Source of the DNA: Urechis unicinctus
Taxonomy: Eukaryota; Annelida; Polychaeta; Xenopneusta; Urechidae
DNA: 64,000 nucleotides
Assembly: GCA_034190875.2 (NCBI GenBank)
Contig: CM067356.1
Coordinates: 72,184,789 to 72,248,788, forward strand
Direction of reading: 5' to 3'
Position 1 is the stretch's first letter; each line of letters opens with the position of its first letter. The position numbers and the translations under genes are program-made. The notes under the pieces are model-generated. The model was not told where the DNA came from. It saw nothing but the letters and a program-made list of their open reading frames with translations, and ran no database searches. This document shows, piece by piece, positions 52,761-64,000 of the stretch.

Positions 52761-54359
52761 CTTATATAATCTTCATCCATCACAGTTCTGATTGAAAACT
52801 CTTCAAGCGAATCACGCAGCTCATGGAAGTTCCGCTCAAATTCTTGCACCTTATTTCCAACAACTGCGCCAACATCTGTAGAACGCTTTAATTGAACGAA
52901 TCTATTGCGAATTCCATCTAGCTTGGATGACTGGTCAAGGACCGTAATATCAGCATTCAGCAAGGTATAGAAACGAGCGGGGGTGATGGATCGGGCATCA
53001 TCGCGGTTGATATTAAGCAGCTTAGGATGCGTGAAGATATCACGTAGATGGCTCGCTTGAGACGCAATGTTCATCATAGTAGTAACGTCATCATAGAGCT
53101 TTGATGAAAAATTTCTGACGGAATGATCCAACAAGAACGATCGCCAAATATTTCGCCAAAGCCTTGAGAACGAGCAACTAGATTACTGTGGATATTATTC
53201 AGATCGGCGAATGTATCCTTCGTGGCTTGCGACAAGCCAATTTTCACCAAGTCGGATTTATCGACCCTTGGGTTGTTTATATAATCCTGTGCTTTCTCAA
53301 CCAGCACAACAAAGTTTCTATGAATAGTTAAATACTGAGAGTTATGCATCTTATTCCGCAGCGTAATCTCCTCCTCAATTTGGGCAGCACAGTCAATCAA
53401 GCTATGATTCAATCTGCGAAACTGTTCAATTTTGTTTTCTATTGCCTCCCTAGACTTTAAGATAACACGATTGCGGAAGAGCGAGAGGTAGTGATTGAGT
53501 TGTTTAGAATGATCCAAGAAACTCTCTTTCGCCTGTGTCCTGGCACTTTCGTTAAGTGTGTTCGAAGAATATACATCCTTCAAAACCGTCTTTAATCGTA
53601 GTATATCGGTCATATATCCGGCAATATTATCCGACATCTCCTTATAATACTCCCGTTGCGATTCGGCACTATGACTCAAGATGTCTCTAGGTACAAGGGC
53701 GTTATCATATCGTCTCTCAGGTGTTACACTGTACGTTCCCATAGCTTGGGCGTTGCGGAAAGCGGTGTACACTTCAAGCAGATTATCCAGAGCCTCGATA
53801 GCTATCTCAAGTTTACCCGATAGCTCGGTATCCATCATGAAATATATTACGTTGCGCATCGTGGTTTCAGCAGACGATGTGAATTGTAGTTTCTTCAGCG
53901 CACGATCAAAAAATGCGATCGTATCGTGGAAATCCGAGGCAAGGGGATTGAGGGAGCGACTTTCCATAATATCCCATGGGTCTATGAAGCCGTGTTCAAG
54001 AGATTTCTTTATACCGCCGAGAGCATTGTGTAGATGAAAGTTAATCCGCGGAAGCAAGTCTTCCACTGTGTTCTCTACTATAGAAGCAGTTTCAAGGAGG
54101 TTTCCTCTGAGGGTCTCAAATGCCATCACCATATCATCAAAGCTATTAATGAACTTCCTTATTAGACTGGAGTCGTTCTCGAATACTTGCGGGGTGTGCC
54201 TTGCTGCGATGTTATACGCGTGTTCAAGATTAGCTTGTGCTTGAAGAGCCGTTAGATTAGCCTGTAGATCACTGAAGGCGAGGTGTGAGAGGCTTGTTAT
54301 TGAGAGGCGGGCATCGTAGTGATGCTGAACGCAGGGAGACTCACAGTAACATTCAACAT
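52761..54359 (-). CDS. Channel unit 4, exon 6: C-x-C-xx-PC plus giant helical insertion (frameshifted)
   Basis: An exon of about 1.6 kb begins after ggttgcag with DVECYCESPCVQHHYDARLS, the family's C-x-C-xx-PC...Y...S motif, and ends at ATAAG|GTAAGTC. The rest is about 500 residues of mostly helix-forming sequence rich in Leu, Ile, Asn, Glu and Lys, with only one Cys noticed, many heptad-like stretches and several N-x-S/T sequons. No known domain was recognised in it. The frame is open from 54359 to the junction near 53145, where 31 bp present in units 2 and 3 are missing. After that the correct frame continues in another register to 52761. Confidence 0.85.
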
Positions 54360-54712
54360 CTGCAACCAAATATTTGAAAATAATCAAGTGTTTATATGTC
54401 ACGGAGGTAAGTCACAGCAAGAAGACAGTTTGAGGATTATATGTTATTCTATGTCATCATTCACAAGATGTGTAAGGGTTGAAATGGTCATGTTTAGCTG
54501 TGGCATTCTTACCTCTAACCCGAGACGCACACGTAACATATTGTGACATGCTACAAATGGAAGCATTCTCTGTCGCACACAAAACAGATCATCGATTTCA
54601 GACATGCTTAGCATTATGGAATGGTTAATCAATTACAAAAGTTGATCTGGTACGAGATACTATGATATCAATAACAACTTTATAGTACACGAGCTAAACA
54701 TGACAAGATTAC

Positions 54713-54845
54713 CTTGTACTGACATCCAAAATGGCTGACAGCCGCAAGTGCGCAAAATATGACGTCCTTTACATGCGGCCTGACATTCGTCTAATGACCG
54801 CGCTGACACCGAGCACGTTCCCTCAGGAGGAGCTAGAAGCTTAAC
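54713..54845 (-). CDS. Channel unit 4, exon 5: finger/knuckle Cys region
   Basis: A 133-nt exon runs from acceptor gggcag to donor CAAG|GTAATC. It encodes VKLLAPPEGTC, then LDECQAACKGR and RTCGCQPFWM, the conserved C-xxx-C followed by CGC of the ectodomain. The open frame extends about 80 bases upstream of the acceptor, but the phase match with exon 4 and the smooth continuation GQR-VKLLAP favour this start. This exon is found only in unit 4. Confidence 0.85.
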
Positions 54846-54960
54846 CTGCCCTTCCACGAATAAACCAAGAATAATGTCGGCGAAGGTCGATTCAGACAAA
54901 ATTACATCACAATACTTTTGCTTCAAACACGAGCTAAGCTTCAGTCATGAATAACGTTAC

Positions 54961-55136
54961 CCTTTGTCCATATACGTGTATATCGGAATGGTGTCCAGGC
55001 GCCAGTAACAAGGCGTTTTCCATAGCAGCAGGAAATTCGTCCGTGCCATGAAAGAGCACTTTAAATCCACAGCTTGAACCTCTGTGGTGAAATGATTCAT
55101 ATAGCTCCGGATTGAATAATAGTTTAGTTTTATAAC
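54961..55136 (-). CDS. Channel unit 4, exon 4: G-F-K-V beta strand region
   Basis: A 176-nt exon follows acceptor tttcag and ends AGG|GTAACG. It encodes FNPELYESFHHRG, CGFKVLFHG, a Pro, and APGHHSDIHVYGQR, matching the family's G-x-K-V-x-H and P-G segments. The intron before it contains the 55.2-55.79 kb microsatellite; the intron after it is only about 115 bp. Confidence 0.85.
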
Positions 55137-55205
55137 CTGAAATAAAGCATAAATATCTTATTTCATGTGCACAGGCAAATCAAGCAGTTGAATATACTTA
55201 AGTAT

Positions 55206-55788
<583 letters not shown>

Positions 55789-55821
55789 ATTTAAAAGGTA
55801 TGTCATCTGCGTGTAACTTAC

Positions 55822-55910
55822 TTGTGAGATTCATGGTATAACACGTTCCGGATTCAGTGAGTACAGCGGTAAAAGAATTGACGTCGCACATCGCTGGTTC
55901 ACTCCAACAC
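55822..55910 (-). CDS. Channel unit 4, exon 3: G-T-C-Y-T-x-N motif
   Basis: A short 89-nt exon lies between acceptor cgcttttcag and donor ACAA|GTAAGT. It encodes CWSEP, then [15 protein letters not shown], the near-invariant DEG/ENaC segment (usually T-x-x-G-x-CYTFN; here Met replaces Phe). Phases 2 in and 1 out match both neighbours. Confidence 0.9.
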
Positions 55911-56031
55911 CTGAAAAGCGGGAACGTCGTATGGATATTAACACTCGCTTCCTTTGGACTAAGGTACGCTACTCGATTAATAAATATATCGTTATGGTGA
56001 AAATTATCGTCAGGTTTTCTTCTACATTTAC

Positions 56032-56223
56032 ATCGAAAATTGCGGTGCGGATTTATTGCAGCGTAAAAACAGGAAACTGTACCCCATTAGCATATCCGTC
56101 AACATATGCCCCGTGGAAGAGTATACGACCCTCGATGTCAGGTTATGGCCGCCTTTATGAATTTGCCTATCGGATGAGTTGTGCAACCATGGAAGATAAC
56201 CACGTTTAAAAGCCTGTGAAAGC
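56032..56223 (-). CDS. Channel unit 4, exon 2: proximal ectodomain
   Basis: A 192-nt exon runs from acceptor tttacag to donor TCGAT|GTAAAT. The residues begin Leu-Ser after the splice, and include a His/Gly/Asn stretch, [12 protein letters not shown] and CNKSAPQFS, which matches the family pattern of an acidic/hydrophobic helix followed by C-x(n)-F. Units 1 and 2 keep this exon at exactly 192 nt. Confidence 0.8.
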
Positions 56224-56341
56224 CTGTAAATCATATATAACGCCAAAGTAAACTGCTGTCAATTTGCGCTGACAGTTATTTTATAAAAAAGAAAAATGTG
56301 TATGGCTGCAATTAGAAGGTTTATTTTCCAGTGCCTAGTGA

Positions 56342-56462
<121 letters not shown>

Positions 56463-56527
56463 CAAGGGCACGCACATGGAGTGTATTTGTGTGTTTTTGT
56501 AAGTGTGTGTAAAGCGGCACTACAAAC

Positions 56528-56695
56528 CGGAAGGAGTTTGCGTTGCAGATCGTCATTGCTGGAAGATCCAACGAAGGCTGAGGACTCAGCAAGTAATTCG
56601 TTAGTGTGGGGCTGGTCATATAGTAGAATATACAATCCACACTCTGGTAGGTAAAGGAGGCTAACGAAACCAGCAGAATTACCAGCCACAGCACT
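56528..56695 (-). CDS. Channel unit 4, exon 1: TM1 and post-TM1 motif
   Basis: A 168-nt exon follows the acceptor ttgcag and encodes a Trp-led hydrophobic helix, a Tyr-rich stretch and [13 protein letters not shown]. The donor is CCG|GTTTGT. I chose it over the GTAGTG four bases on because it alone ends in phase 2, matches the next exon, and yields Arg followed by Leu-Ser, completing the family's CN-x-N-xx-R-x-S signature. The exon starts in phase 2, so at least one upstream coding exon is required. Confidence 0.85.
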
Positions 56696-57689
56696 CTGCA
56701 ATTACATTACACATATTGTTCGATTACGGCATTTACTGCCTATGCATAGGGTTTATTAGTAGATCTCGTTGCGGTATGGGCCCGAACGAGCACATAAGGC
56801 GCTCTTGTGATGTGTATTGTCGATTGTATTCGCCCCAGTACACAATTACGCTAACGGTCTGTCTTCATTATCGTTTCAGTCAATGTTATGCCTGACAAAT
56901 ATCTAAGGGATTTTTAACAATATTCTGCACTCATTTAGAATTTATCAATGAATATTTCCATTCGCGTTCATAAGAATGCCTATTTGTACAACCTGTTCCC
57001 GAGTTTTTATCTTTTCATCACCAGACTCAAATATTATTCGTGAGCGAGGCCTTTAAAACGAAATATGAATAGGAATTGCATATTAACTGTACAACTGTTA
57101 TTAACATATTAACTGTTATATAGGCACTTCCAATTGACCTATTTCGCAAAGCAGCAGTCCGCACAAGCTTATAATTACCGCACTCATGTGACTTCATTAT
57201 ATCTGATCACCGCCTAACGACATCATGGCGTTTGCTCAACGTTGTTGCCCATCTTATATATTGTCAGAATGCGAATAAATTTAAACCTAATGCTTAGTGA
57301 TATTACATTCGGAGGGTTGCTCCATTACGAATGGTTATTATTAATTATTAATTGTGGTATTCTTAATAAACACATATAAATAGTTCGTCGATTTTGCGCC
57401 CTTGTGAATAGATAATGAGTCTATAGGGCTGCGGACTTTGATTGAATTATCAGCGGGACGGAGACTGTTATATCATTCTGCTGCTTAGCACGAGTAATAA
57501 CTGAGCGCAACAATAGAGCGATGTGCATGGTATGCGGAGTGATTTTGCCAAGTAACTATACAACCGGTGGCACCATATAAAGTTGGCGGTAAAATCAATT
57601 ATCCAGCCTTTCGCACAAAGACGCAAGTGTTATAAAATGGACCATATAAAGATGGCAAACACGCAGCCTTATGGGGGCAAATAGCGTCT

Positions 57690-57865
57690 CAGTCACGGCT
57701 GTAATCCCAGAATTAGGGGTATCTGCATAATAGAAATTGCTCGACTGTGTGTGACGGCAGTAACAGCGATACGCTGTATATATTGCGTATCCCAAAGGAC
57801 GCTATAACCCCGGACATAAAGATAGCCGCCACAATCATTAAAGCCAAACAAACTACTGCGTCGAC
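57690..57865 (-). other. Possible exon C, unit 4
   Basis: This is nearly the same as the 3b copy. The hydrophobic stretch is present with Trp changed to Cys ([14 protein letters not shown]) and the acceptor AG is missing. It lies about 1 kb upstream of the verified exon 1 of the channel, where an N-terminal exon would be expected, but no H-G motif is seen in it. Confidence 0.28.
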
Positions 57866-57896
57866 CAACCAAGGAGGATCACTGCTACTGACGATA

Positions 57897-58082
<186 letters not shown>

Positions 58083-58889
58083 AATATATATATTTATGTG
58101 TTTGCTGAGCCAGATACAGTCATGATAGGGTGCACCTATAGATAGCTCTGGCAAATATTGCCATTACTGTTATTGACGACATAATCAGCAGGCCTCAGTG
58201 CTTAGAATGCTGAACAATTACAGAGCCCACCACCTCATGTGTTATTCCTTCTTCTTAGACTCGCTCTGCTACACAGCCCGGATTGCTAATTTCACCAAAA
58301 AGTGATACTATGCGTCACTTGACACGACTTGTACGGATTGTTAGACAGCAGCATTCGTTATCACCGAAAAGGATGGACCTCGTTGGTTTCCTGAAAACAA
58401 CTGCAGTGCAATCTTTTTAATACGTGTTTAGCACCCAATTCTCTCGCTCCAGTACCGTCGACAGCGTAATTCACATTTTTGTTCGGCATTGAGATGGAGC
58501 CGCAATGTGTACATTAAATAGATATTGCTTTGTGGCTCGGCAATTATTAGAGGTTACGCATGTCATTTTTTTGCATCAATGCCCGTCAAACAAGGATATT
58601 CTGTCTAATGATAACGTCTCTCGCTGTATTTTTTCTGCGGATAGATGCCATTTGCTGTAACGGTAGCGTCAATTACTGTGACTGTATCGCACATGTTGAT
58701 ATCATTCGAAACTGGATGGGACTACCACTTAACAACGCCCCAAGTGCGACCGGATCCAGCCCATACATTCGGAGCTCGGCCTATTTACCACCATTAACAG
58801 CGTATCATTAAATATTGGATTATAAACATTTATAACTGGTTTTCACGTTCCGGCACAGTATGTCCATTTGCGGAACCAACATAGGGCCT

Positions 58890-58991
58890 CACAATTCAGT
58901 CATGGCCAAGGTCTTGCCAAATGGGCGGTAGCACGCGAGAGGCAGTCGTTGCCAAGGCATCAAAATCTTCCTCATCAATTACCGTCCCCAT
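58890..58991 (-). other. Acidic ORF, unit 4, degenerate copy
   Basis: This is homologous to the unit 2 acidic ORF: it starts MGTVIDEEDFDALA and reaches PIWQDLGHD, where TGA replaces the Trp codon. If this was a 5' exon of the unit 4 channel it may be broken too. Confidence 0.25.
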
Positions 58992-59130
58992 ATCATCTCG
59001 TTGTTAAAAGAACGTAAAACCTCAATTACAACAGATTCCGTAAAAGACGTGTAAGACGTATTTTACTGCTTTAATCGCTACTAGGTACATCTAAAATAAC
59101 GCTCATTCAATTCTATATTATGTTTCAAGT

Positions 59131-60020
59131 TTCTCACTTAGTCGCGATATCTGGGTAAGAGACGGATTGCTCGATCTGGTACATTGTTTAAGTAGAATAA
59201 GTTATTGGCTCCCATCAAATCCATTGATGTACCATCATGGCATATTGATATCTTGATGAGTTAATGATGTATTCGGCAAGTCAGCAGAGCCCTTAGCCTA
59301 CGTTTGATAGTCTAATATACTTCCCTTTCCTATAGGTCATGTTTGGAGGAACGATTCGTCGAGTTCCCAAAACAATAGGCGAACATGACACAACTACTAC
59401 CAGAGTTCTGAGCTGTATCTTGTCATAGTAATATACCCGCAATTTTGAATAAGCGCTGGCGGTTTCGTTTAGACTTCTGGTAACCTACACTTTCGGTCAC
59501 ATAATTAACCGCATAATTCATAGTTAGTTGTAATTCAGTTCATATCATGGTATGTTAACATAGGTGTAACCTAAACTAGCCTCCTCGTGCTAAACTGTTA
59601 TCATCACTGTGTTGTACAACACCGTGTGTACTGCAAGAGTGATGAAACCATACACCAAATTTGTACAGCAGCTGCTGCATTATGCGCTGATACGGTTACA
59701 AACATCTAGCGACGCTAATTGGACGTGTATTGTCGGCCTTCTGTTACAGCACATGAAAGGCTCGCGTAGAATTCGTCATGACAGGTCGAGCGAAATGCCT
59801 TTGAAAGGGTCGATGGGAAGATTAAACACGGATTAGAAAAAACCATGGGGCTTCTATATCGATTGATGCGTTCAATGTACCCTGTATCTAGACAGCCACG
59901 CATGCTGTACTTTGACCAGTGGGTGAAAATAAAATTGGGCGTTTTCGTTGTACGGAATTGGCATAGATAGAAGAATATAATGATGTTGGTAAAACGCAAC
60001 AAACCAACATAGTCACTTAC
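59131..60020. other. Single-copy sequence right of the array; no recognised feature
   Basis: Homology to the units ends here. An open frame on the minus strand (59715-60173) runs across the donor of the candidate exon at 60021 and is judged a read-through. Confidence 0.45.
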
Positions 60021-60310
60021 TTGCGGACGGTAAAGGCTCCTTTTCGGCCTGCCGACATCCGCCTGACGCCATGCAGCCCCACATCTCGGGCCATGCGTCG
60101 CAAACCCATGCCACAGCAGCACGATTTGCGTCCGCCGTCCTGATCCGCAGGGTCGGTTTTGATATCTTCGCAAACAGCTAGCACTTCACGGCATCCACGG
60201 GGACTTTCCTTGGATCTCAATTGCCAACTACCTCCTCGTGGAGGATCCGGTGGGGGCGGTAGGTCATCTGTGAGGTTCATCCCGGATTGGCTTCGGCGAT
60301 AGAACACTAT
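60021..60310 (-). CDS. Candidate exon, unidentified protein
   Basis: A 290-nt open stretch is bounded by an acceptor (gacttaacag) and a perfect donor (GCAA|GTAAGTGACT). It encodes a Pro-rich start (DLPPPPDPPRGG), then a Cys/Arg-rich part (GCREVLAVCEDIKTD, KSCCCGMGLRRMARDVGL). It lies outside the duplicated array in less AT-rich sequence and on the same strand as the channel. The family is not recognised and no partner exons were found. It could be a chance ORF, but both splice sites and the composition favour coding. Confidence 0.4.
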
Positions 60311-61733
60311 CTGTTAAGTCAATACAGCCGTCCGGTTTTAGAGATACCCAGCTCACGTAATATTCTCCTGGGGAAATGACTTGTCAATATGCTTTATGCA
60401 TCAGTTTTACTTTGCCTCTTGAAGCAATTGGCTTATGTCTCTGCTAAATTCCCTCAGCAAATGAATGTGCCAATCACGGGAAATGACATATACGGCCAAA
60501 TCGATGGCTTCGGACCTTTTCCAATCTTTACTAATCTAATTAATGCACGTCACCCTCCCCTTCGGGCCACAGCATTCTCATATATAATCTTATCCATTAG
60601 GGCGAGTGTTCGAGATTAGCCATCAAGTCCACTTTCCTCAGCCGAATCCTACTATTGATTACCGCAGCCGAATTCAAAGCAAATACGCGTCTACTCAGCT
60701 ATCAGTCTTCAACCGTGTTTCCCACCATTAACCTCAATTGCATTATTTGCGTTCAATTTATTTCGTGGAAATAGTGGCCCAGATAGTCATTTAATAAGTC
60801 TTTTTAGCGTGGTCGGCTCTACCACTCCGATATATACCGAGCAGTCTTGGTACACGTTAGCCTATACGCTGTGTATATTTACAGATCCCACGATTTATAA
60901 AATATCCCGCGGTTTACAGTGAGGCGAGGAACTATGTATCCAACCAACAGCCAAGACCTATTGTTATGTTGTATCCTAACACGATCCGGGTCTCTGCGAA
61001 TTTCATCCTCCACACGAGATACACTTATGCTGATCCAGACCTGCCGTGCGTTAACCGGCCTGCTTGGCAATTGTTTCTTTGCATTCGCGGCTCGCGTTGG
61101 CGCCTGACTGGGGCCGATGAGCTGTGCTGAGGTGGATCTGAGGGCGGGATTGGGGGCAGCTGGACCCCGTTAATGGAGCGTCAACGCAGCTGGATGATGT
61201 CATTCACTCCTTGTTGGGTAGCTTCTATGACCTTATTAAAGCCAGCGCCAAGCAGCATAAATCTCGCCTAAATTCACCATGATATTCCCACTGTTCTGCA
61301 ATACAGATATTACAATGTCAAGCGAGGCAATTGCAATAAAGAATAGCGTATCGGCTTAAATTGCTGTGATATTGGATTTCTAAGCAATATCGCAAAGTTT
61401 AGTAACATCCTGAGTCATTTGCGGCATTGTTTGAATAATATACGCGCCTATAATGAGCATTTCAACTGAATAATCAATACTAAACACAATTTCACCCATT
61501 ATCAAAGAAAAACAGCGAGGCCTAAATTAATTATTCATGGATGTCGCGCAAGTGTTCTGCGCGCATTTGTAACATTCTCACGCTAAGTGCGTAACACACG
61601 CACTTTTTCGAAAGCAAAATATCCCCTCCCCTTATTGATCGCAGCCATGACATTATTAGAGATGCCGATGTTCACTGTCGTTTGATGGAAGGAAAACAAT
61701 CAACGAACACTGTTGTTAGGTCATCTTCACTAA

Positions 61734-61860
61734 ATGTATATTTTGGAAACAACTCTCGGTGAGCCGCGCAATCCGATGCTGCCGCTATGCCATTGTTTTG
61801 TCAGGCCCAGAGACGGCGACGAGCGAGTCAATTATGCGAAAGCACGGCTAGCTTTACCTG
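61734..61860 (+). other. Candidate exon ending in a strong donor
   Basis: An open frame from MYILETTLGEPRNP through RPRDGDERVNYAKARLALP ends at ACCTG|GTAAGTGTGG. The composition is GC-richer than in the array. No acceptor is obvious; the ATG at 61734 could be a start. The product is not recognised. Confidence 0.25.
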
Positions 61861-64000
61861 GTAAGTGTGGCAGGCAGATGGCTATCCCACGGCTGATGTA
61901 TAATGCAAAGCCTGCCAGTCAATGTTGTAAGAAAATACTGCGCGAAGTCAAGTAAGTAGCCGCATAGCCAAGGTTAGTGCCTCACGGATCCTAGACCGCG
62001 TCTTTGATTGCCCGCGTAGACTTGCGGTGTCAGCAGGGAGAGGCCGGCCGACGAGATTGCCATAGGCGGAGGCTGGCAGTGAAGACACGATGCCTCCACA
62101 GCCTGTATTTGACTGCCGGGTGATGCTGTGTGGACCAGCTACGCGTAGAAGGATCATTTTGTGAAGGCCAATGTGGGGGAGGGTTGCTGGAAAGGGCTGG
62201 CTTCCCCGCATGTACGGAGGTGCTGTGGAGAAATATTGCAGAGGGGAAGGATAGCTGCGAGGCACAGGTCGTGTTCTGGGTTATACGGGGGGCTTCAGCG
62301 CTCCTGTAAACGGGAAGCTTGGAATGACTGATGAACATACACTGGCAGGTGGGAGCCTGGCTGTGATCACTTACAGCCCCCGGCCTTATCTGTATAGCCT
62401 CACACGATTAGTAAGTAGGCAATTGTCCAATGGCTGTAGGCTAACAATGACAACGGCGTGCACTATCAGGCCATCTATTAAGATATCCCGTGCGATGCGC
62501 AGCATATTTATGCGTAGGTCGTGCTCATTCCTGCAAATGAAAATGTTGCGTTTTGCGATGCTGGGCTATATCTTACTCGGTTGAAATCGGATATATGCCT
62601 CCGGCCTTGGTTAGGACTACATCTGTAGTTATTTAACCTACCGGGCGATGTAGCCAAGCCGGCATTTCGTTATTTTTATCTGATCAAATCGTAACCCTTA
62701 CCTACCGTCACGAACTTGGCGCCATCTTGTGTCAGTTAACCTTACAGGCGATGAACCAATGCCCGTATTTCATTCACTTGTACCACCAGCCTATCGGTAG
62801 ACTTGCATCTATTGTATGAAGTCGCAAATAGCATCTGACGAGATAATGTGCGTGAGAATACGATCGTGCTTAGGCCGATCCTTGTGGCCGATACATCAAT
62901 GAACGAGAGCTGTGACCTGGCTCAGCATTTGCACGCCTTTGAGGAGCCGAATATCAATGAATATATCATACTTGGCGAGTCAACGTGGCGCGGCCTTACT
63001 TTAAAGGCGTTTTAGTCCATGATTAACGAGCATATTTTAAATTCCACCGCTGTCGCATTAAAAAAACAACTGGATTTATATTCAATATAGATATAACGAC
63101 GTCCTCGTTTAGAATGGTTCCTTTGTAGTTATCGGATAATTCACCATGAACGTCCTTCGTGGTCGGAATGAGATTAGGAAGGACGAAAGCCCACGTAAAA
63201 AGGCAATTTAACTTAATTACTTCCGGGATACGTTGCAATAATTGTCCCACGGTGCCTTATATTTTTACATGGTCGTTACGAATGTAACAAAAGAGTTATT
63301 TGTTTAATCCTTGGGCTGTACGAAAAAAAAGGGAAAAGATGAAGATTGCCTCTCTTGCATCTTGAGGCATTGCAGTACTATTCCCGAGAGAAACATCTGT
63401 CTTCAGGAGCTATTTCATGACGCGATGTTGATATAACGCTAACAGCCTTTTCGCCTTAAGGCGATACATTGGGATAAGAACCAGATTTCCATCTCCTAAC
63501 GAGAAAATATCTGAAGCGAACATCCCTATTCATTTTTGTAGAGGCCGCGAGAAGAATTGAATCAATCTCACATGTCAATTGAGACTCAGCAAGCTATTTT
63601 CAACTTGCTTTCATGAAATAACCGAAATGAAAATCTACGACTGGAGCGCTTGGACACGATATGTTTCAGATTTACGCAAGTTGCTCAGATTGTTTCATAG
63701 AGGCATGCACGGTTCAATTTGTTATCACCAATATCCCCAAACCTATCGCTTTGTGTCGCCTTTATGTATCTTCCGTTCACTAAATCGTGTTTGCTATCAC
63801 ATTATTACGGCATAGGACTGATAGGGAAGCGCAAATATGCCGATTATTTTTATTAAGCCTGATTCATTTTCACACATTATGTTAAAAATCTTTTTAATTT
63901 GTGTTTGCTATTACATTATTAGGGCATAGAACCGACAGGAAGCGCCAATTATCTTTATTTGTTTTAGGGAGCCAGGTGATGATGGCAACTTGTAGAAGAT
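61861..64000. other. No recognised gene
   Basis: Less AT-rich sequence from 61.9 to 62.35 kb carries overlapping ORFs on both strands, none with a recognised motif. A short duplicated word (gtgtttgctat.acattatta.ggcatag) occurs near 63787 and 63901. Confidence 0.45.

Noticed and set aside
54846..54926. Upstream extension of channel exon 5 in its open frame
   Set aside because: The stretch is open, but phase matching with exon 4 and the motif order place it in a roughly 115-base intron ending in gggcag.
61948..62338. Overlapping 105- and 102-codon minus-strand ORFs
   Set aside because: Two frames of the same GC-richer stretch are open together, which fits composition rather than coding; no motif or splice sites were recognised.

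Overview
This is animal (metazoan) genomic DNA, AT-rich and intron-containing, from what looks like an invertebrate. The evidence is spliced exons of a degenerin/epithelial sodium channel (DEG/ENaC) with consensus GT/AG borders in matching phase, very long (TA)n, (GA)n, (CA)n and (CAT)n microsatellites, and dispersed repeats in both orientations. The species cannot be read from the sequence. I see no bacterial gene, CRISPR array, rRNA, convincing tRNA, transposase or reverse transcriptase.

Layout. From 1 to about 14.5 kb is gene-poor DNA with microsatellites, two dispersed repeat families (R1, R2), an 87-bp tandem duplication and a (TA)n hairpin; the only coding hint is a weak exon candidate near 4.4-4.6 kb. 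From 14.9 to 15.95 kb lies a diverged, detached copy of part of the later repeat unit. From about 19.6 to 59.1 kb is a head-to-tail segmental duplication: unit 1 (19.6-27.0), unit 2 (27.0-37.3), unit 3 (37.3-45.5), a short extra unit 3b (45.5-48.15) and unit 4 (48.15-59.1). From 59.1 to 64 kb is non-repetitive, less AT-rich DNA with two exon candidates.

Units 1-4 each carry one minus-strand DEG/ENaC gene copy. Unit 4 is the most complete. Eight exons join in matching phase from the first membrane helix (TM1) to the cytoplasmic tail, with the hallmarks in order: CN-x-N-xx-R-x-S, G-T-C-Y-T-x-N, G-F-K-V, CGC, C-x-C-xx-PC and GDIGG/GAS. Its exon 6 is about 1.6 kb and inserts roughly 500 helix-rich residues into the extracellular thumb/palm region, where the family normally has a few dozen. 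That inserted region is the most unusual thing in the window.

No copy is intact. Unit 4 has a 31-bp frameshifting deletion in exon 6. Unit 3 has lost exons 2-5 and half of exon 6 and has a stop in exon 7. Unit 2 has lost exons 4-5 and nearly all of exon 3, with a stop and frameshifts. Unit 1 keeps only broken exons 1-4. The block from the end of exon 6 through the 3' flank is nearly identical in units 2-4, although sequence around it has diverged, which suggests gene conversion or recent duplication. The units also share several weaker coding-like segments on both strands, two of which may be remnants of other DEG/ENaC N-terminal exons. The exon(s) coding the N-terminus before TM1 were not identified.
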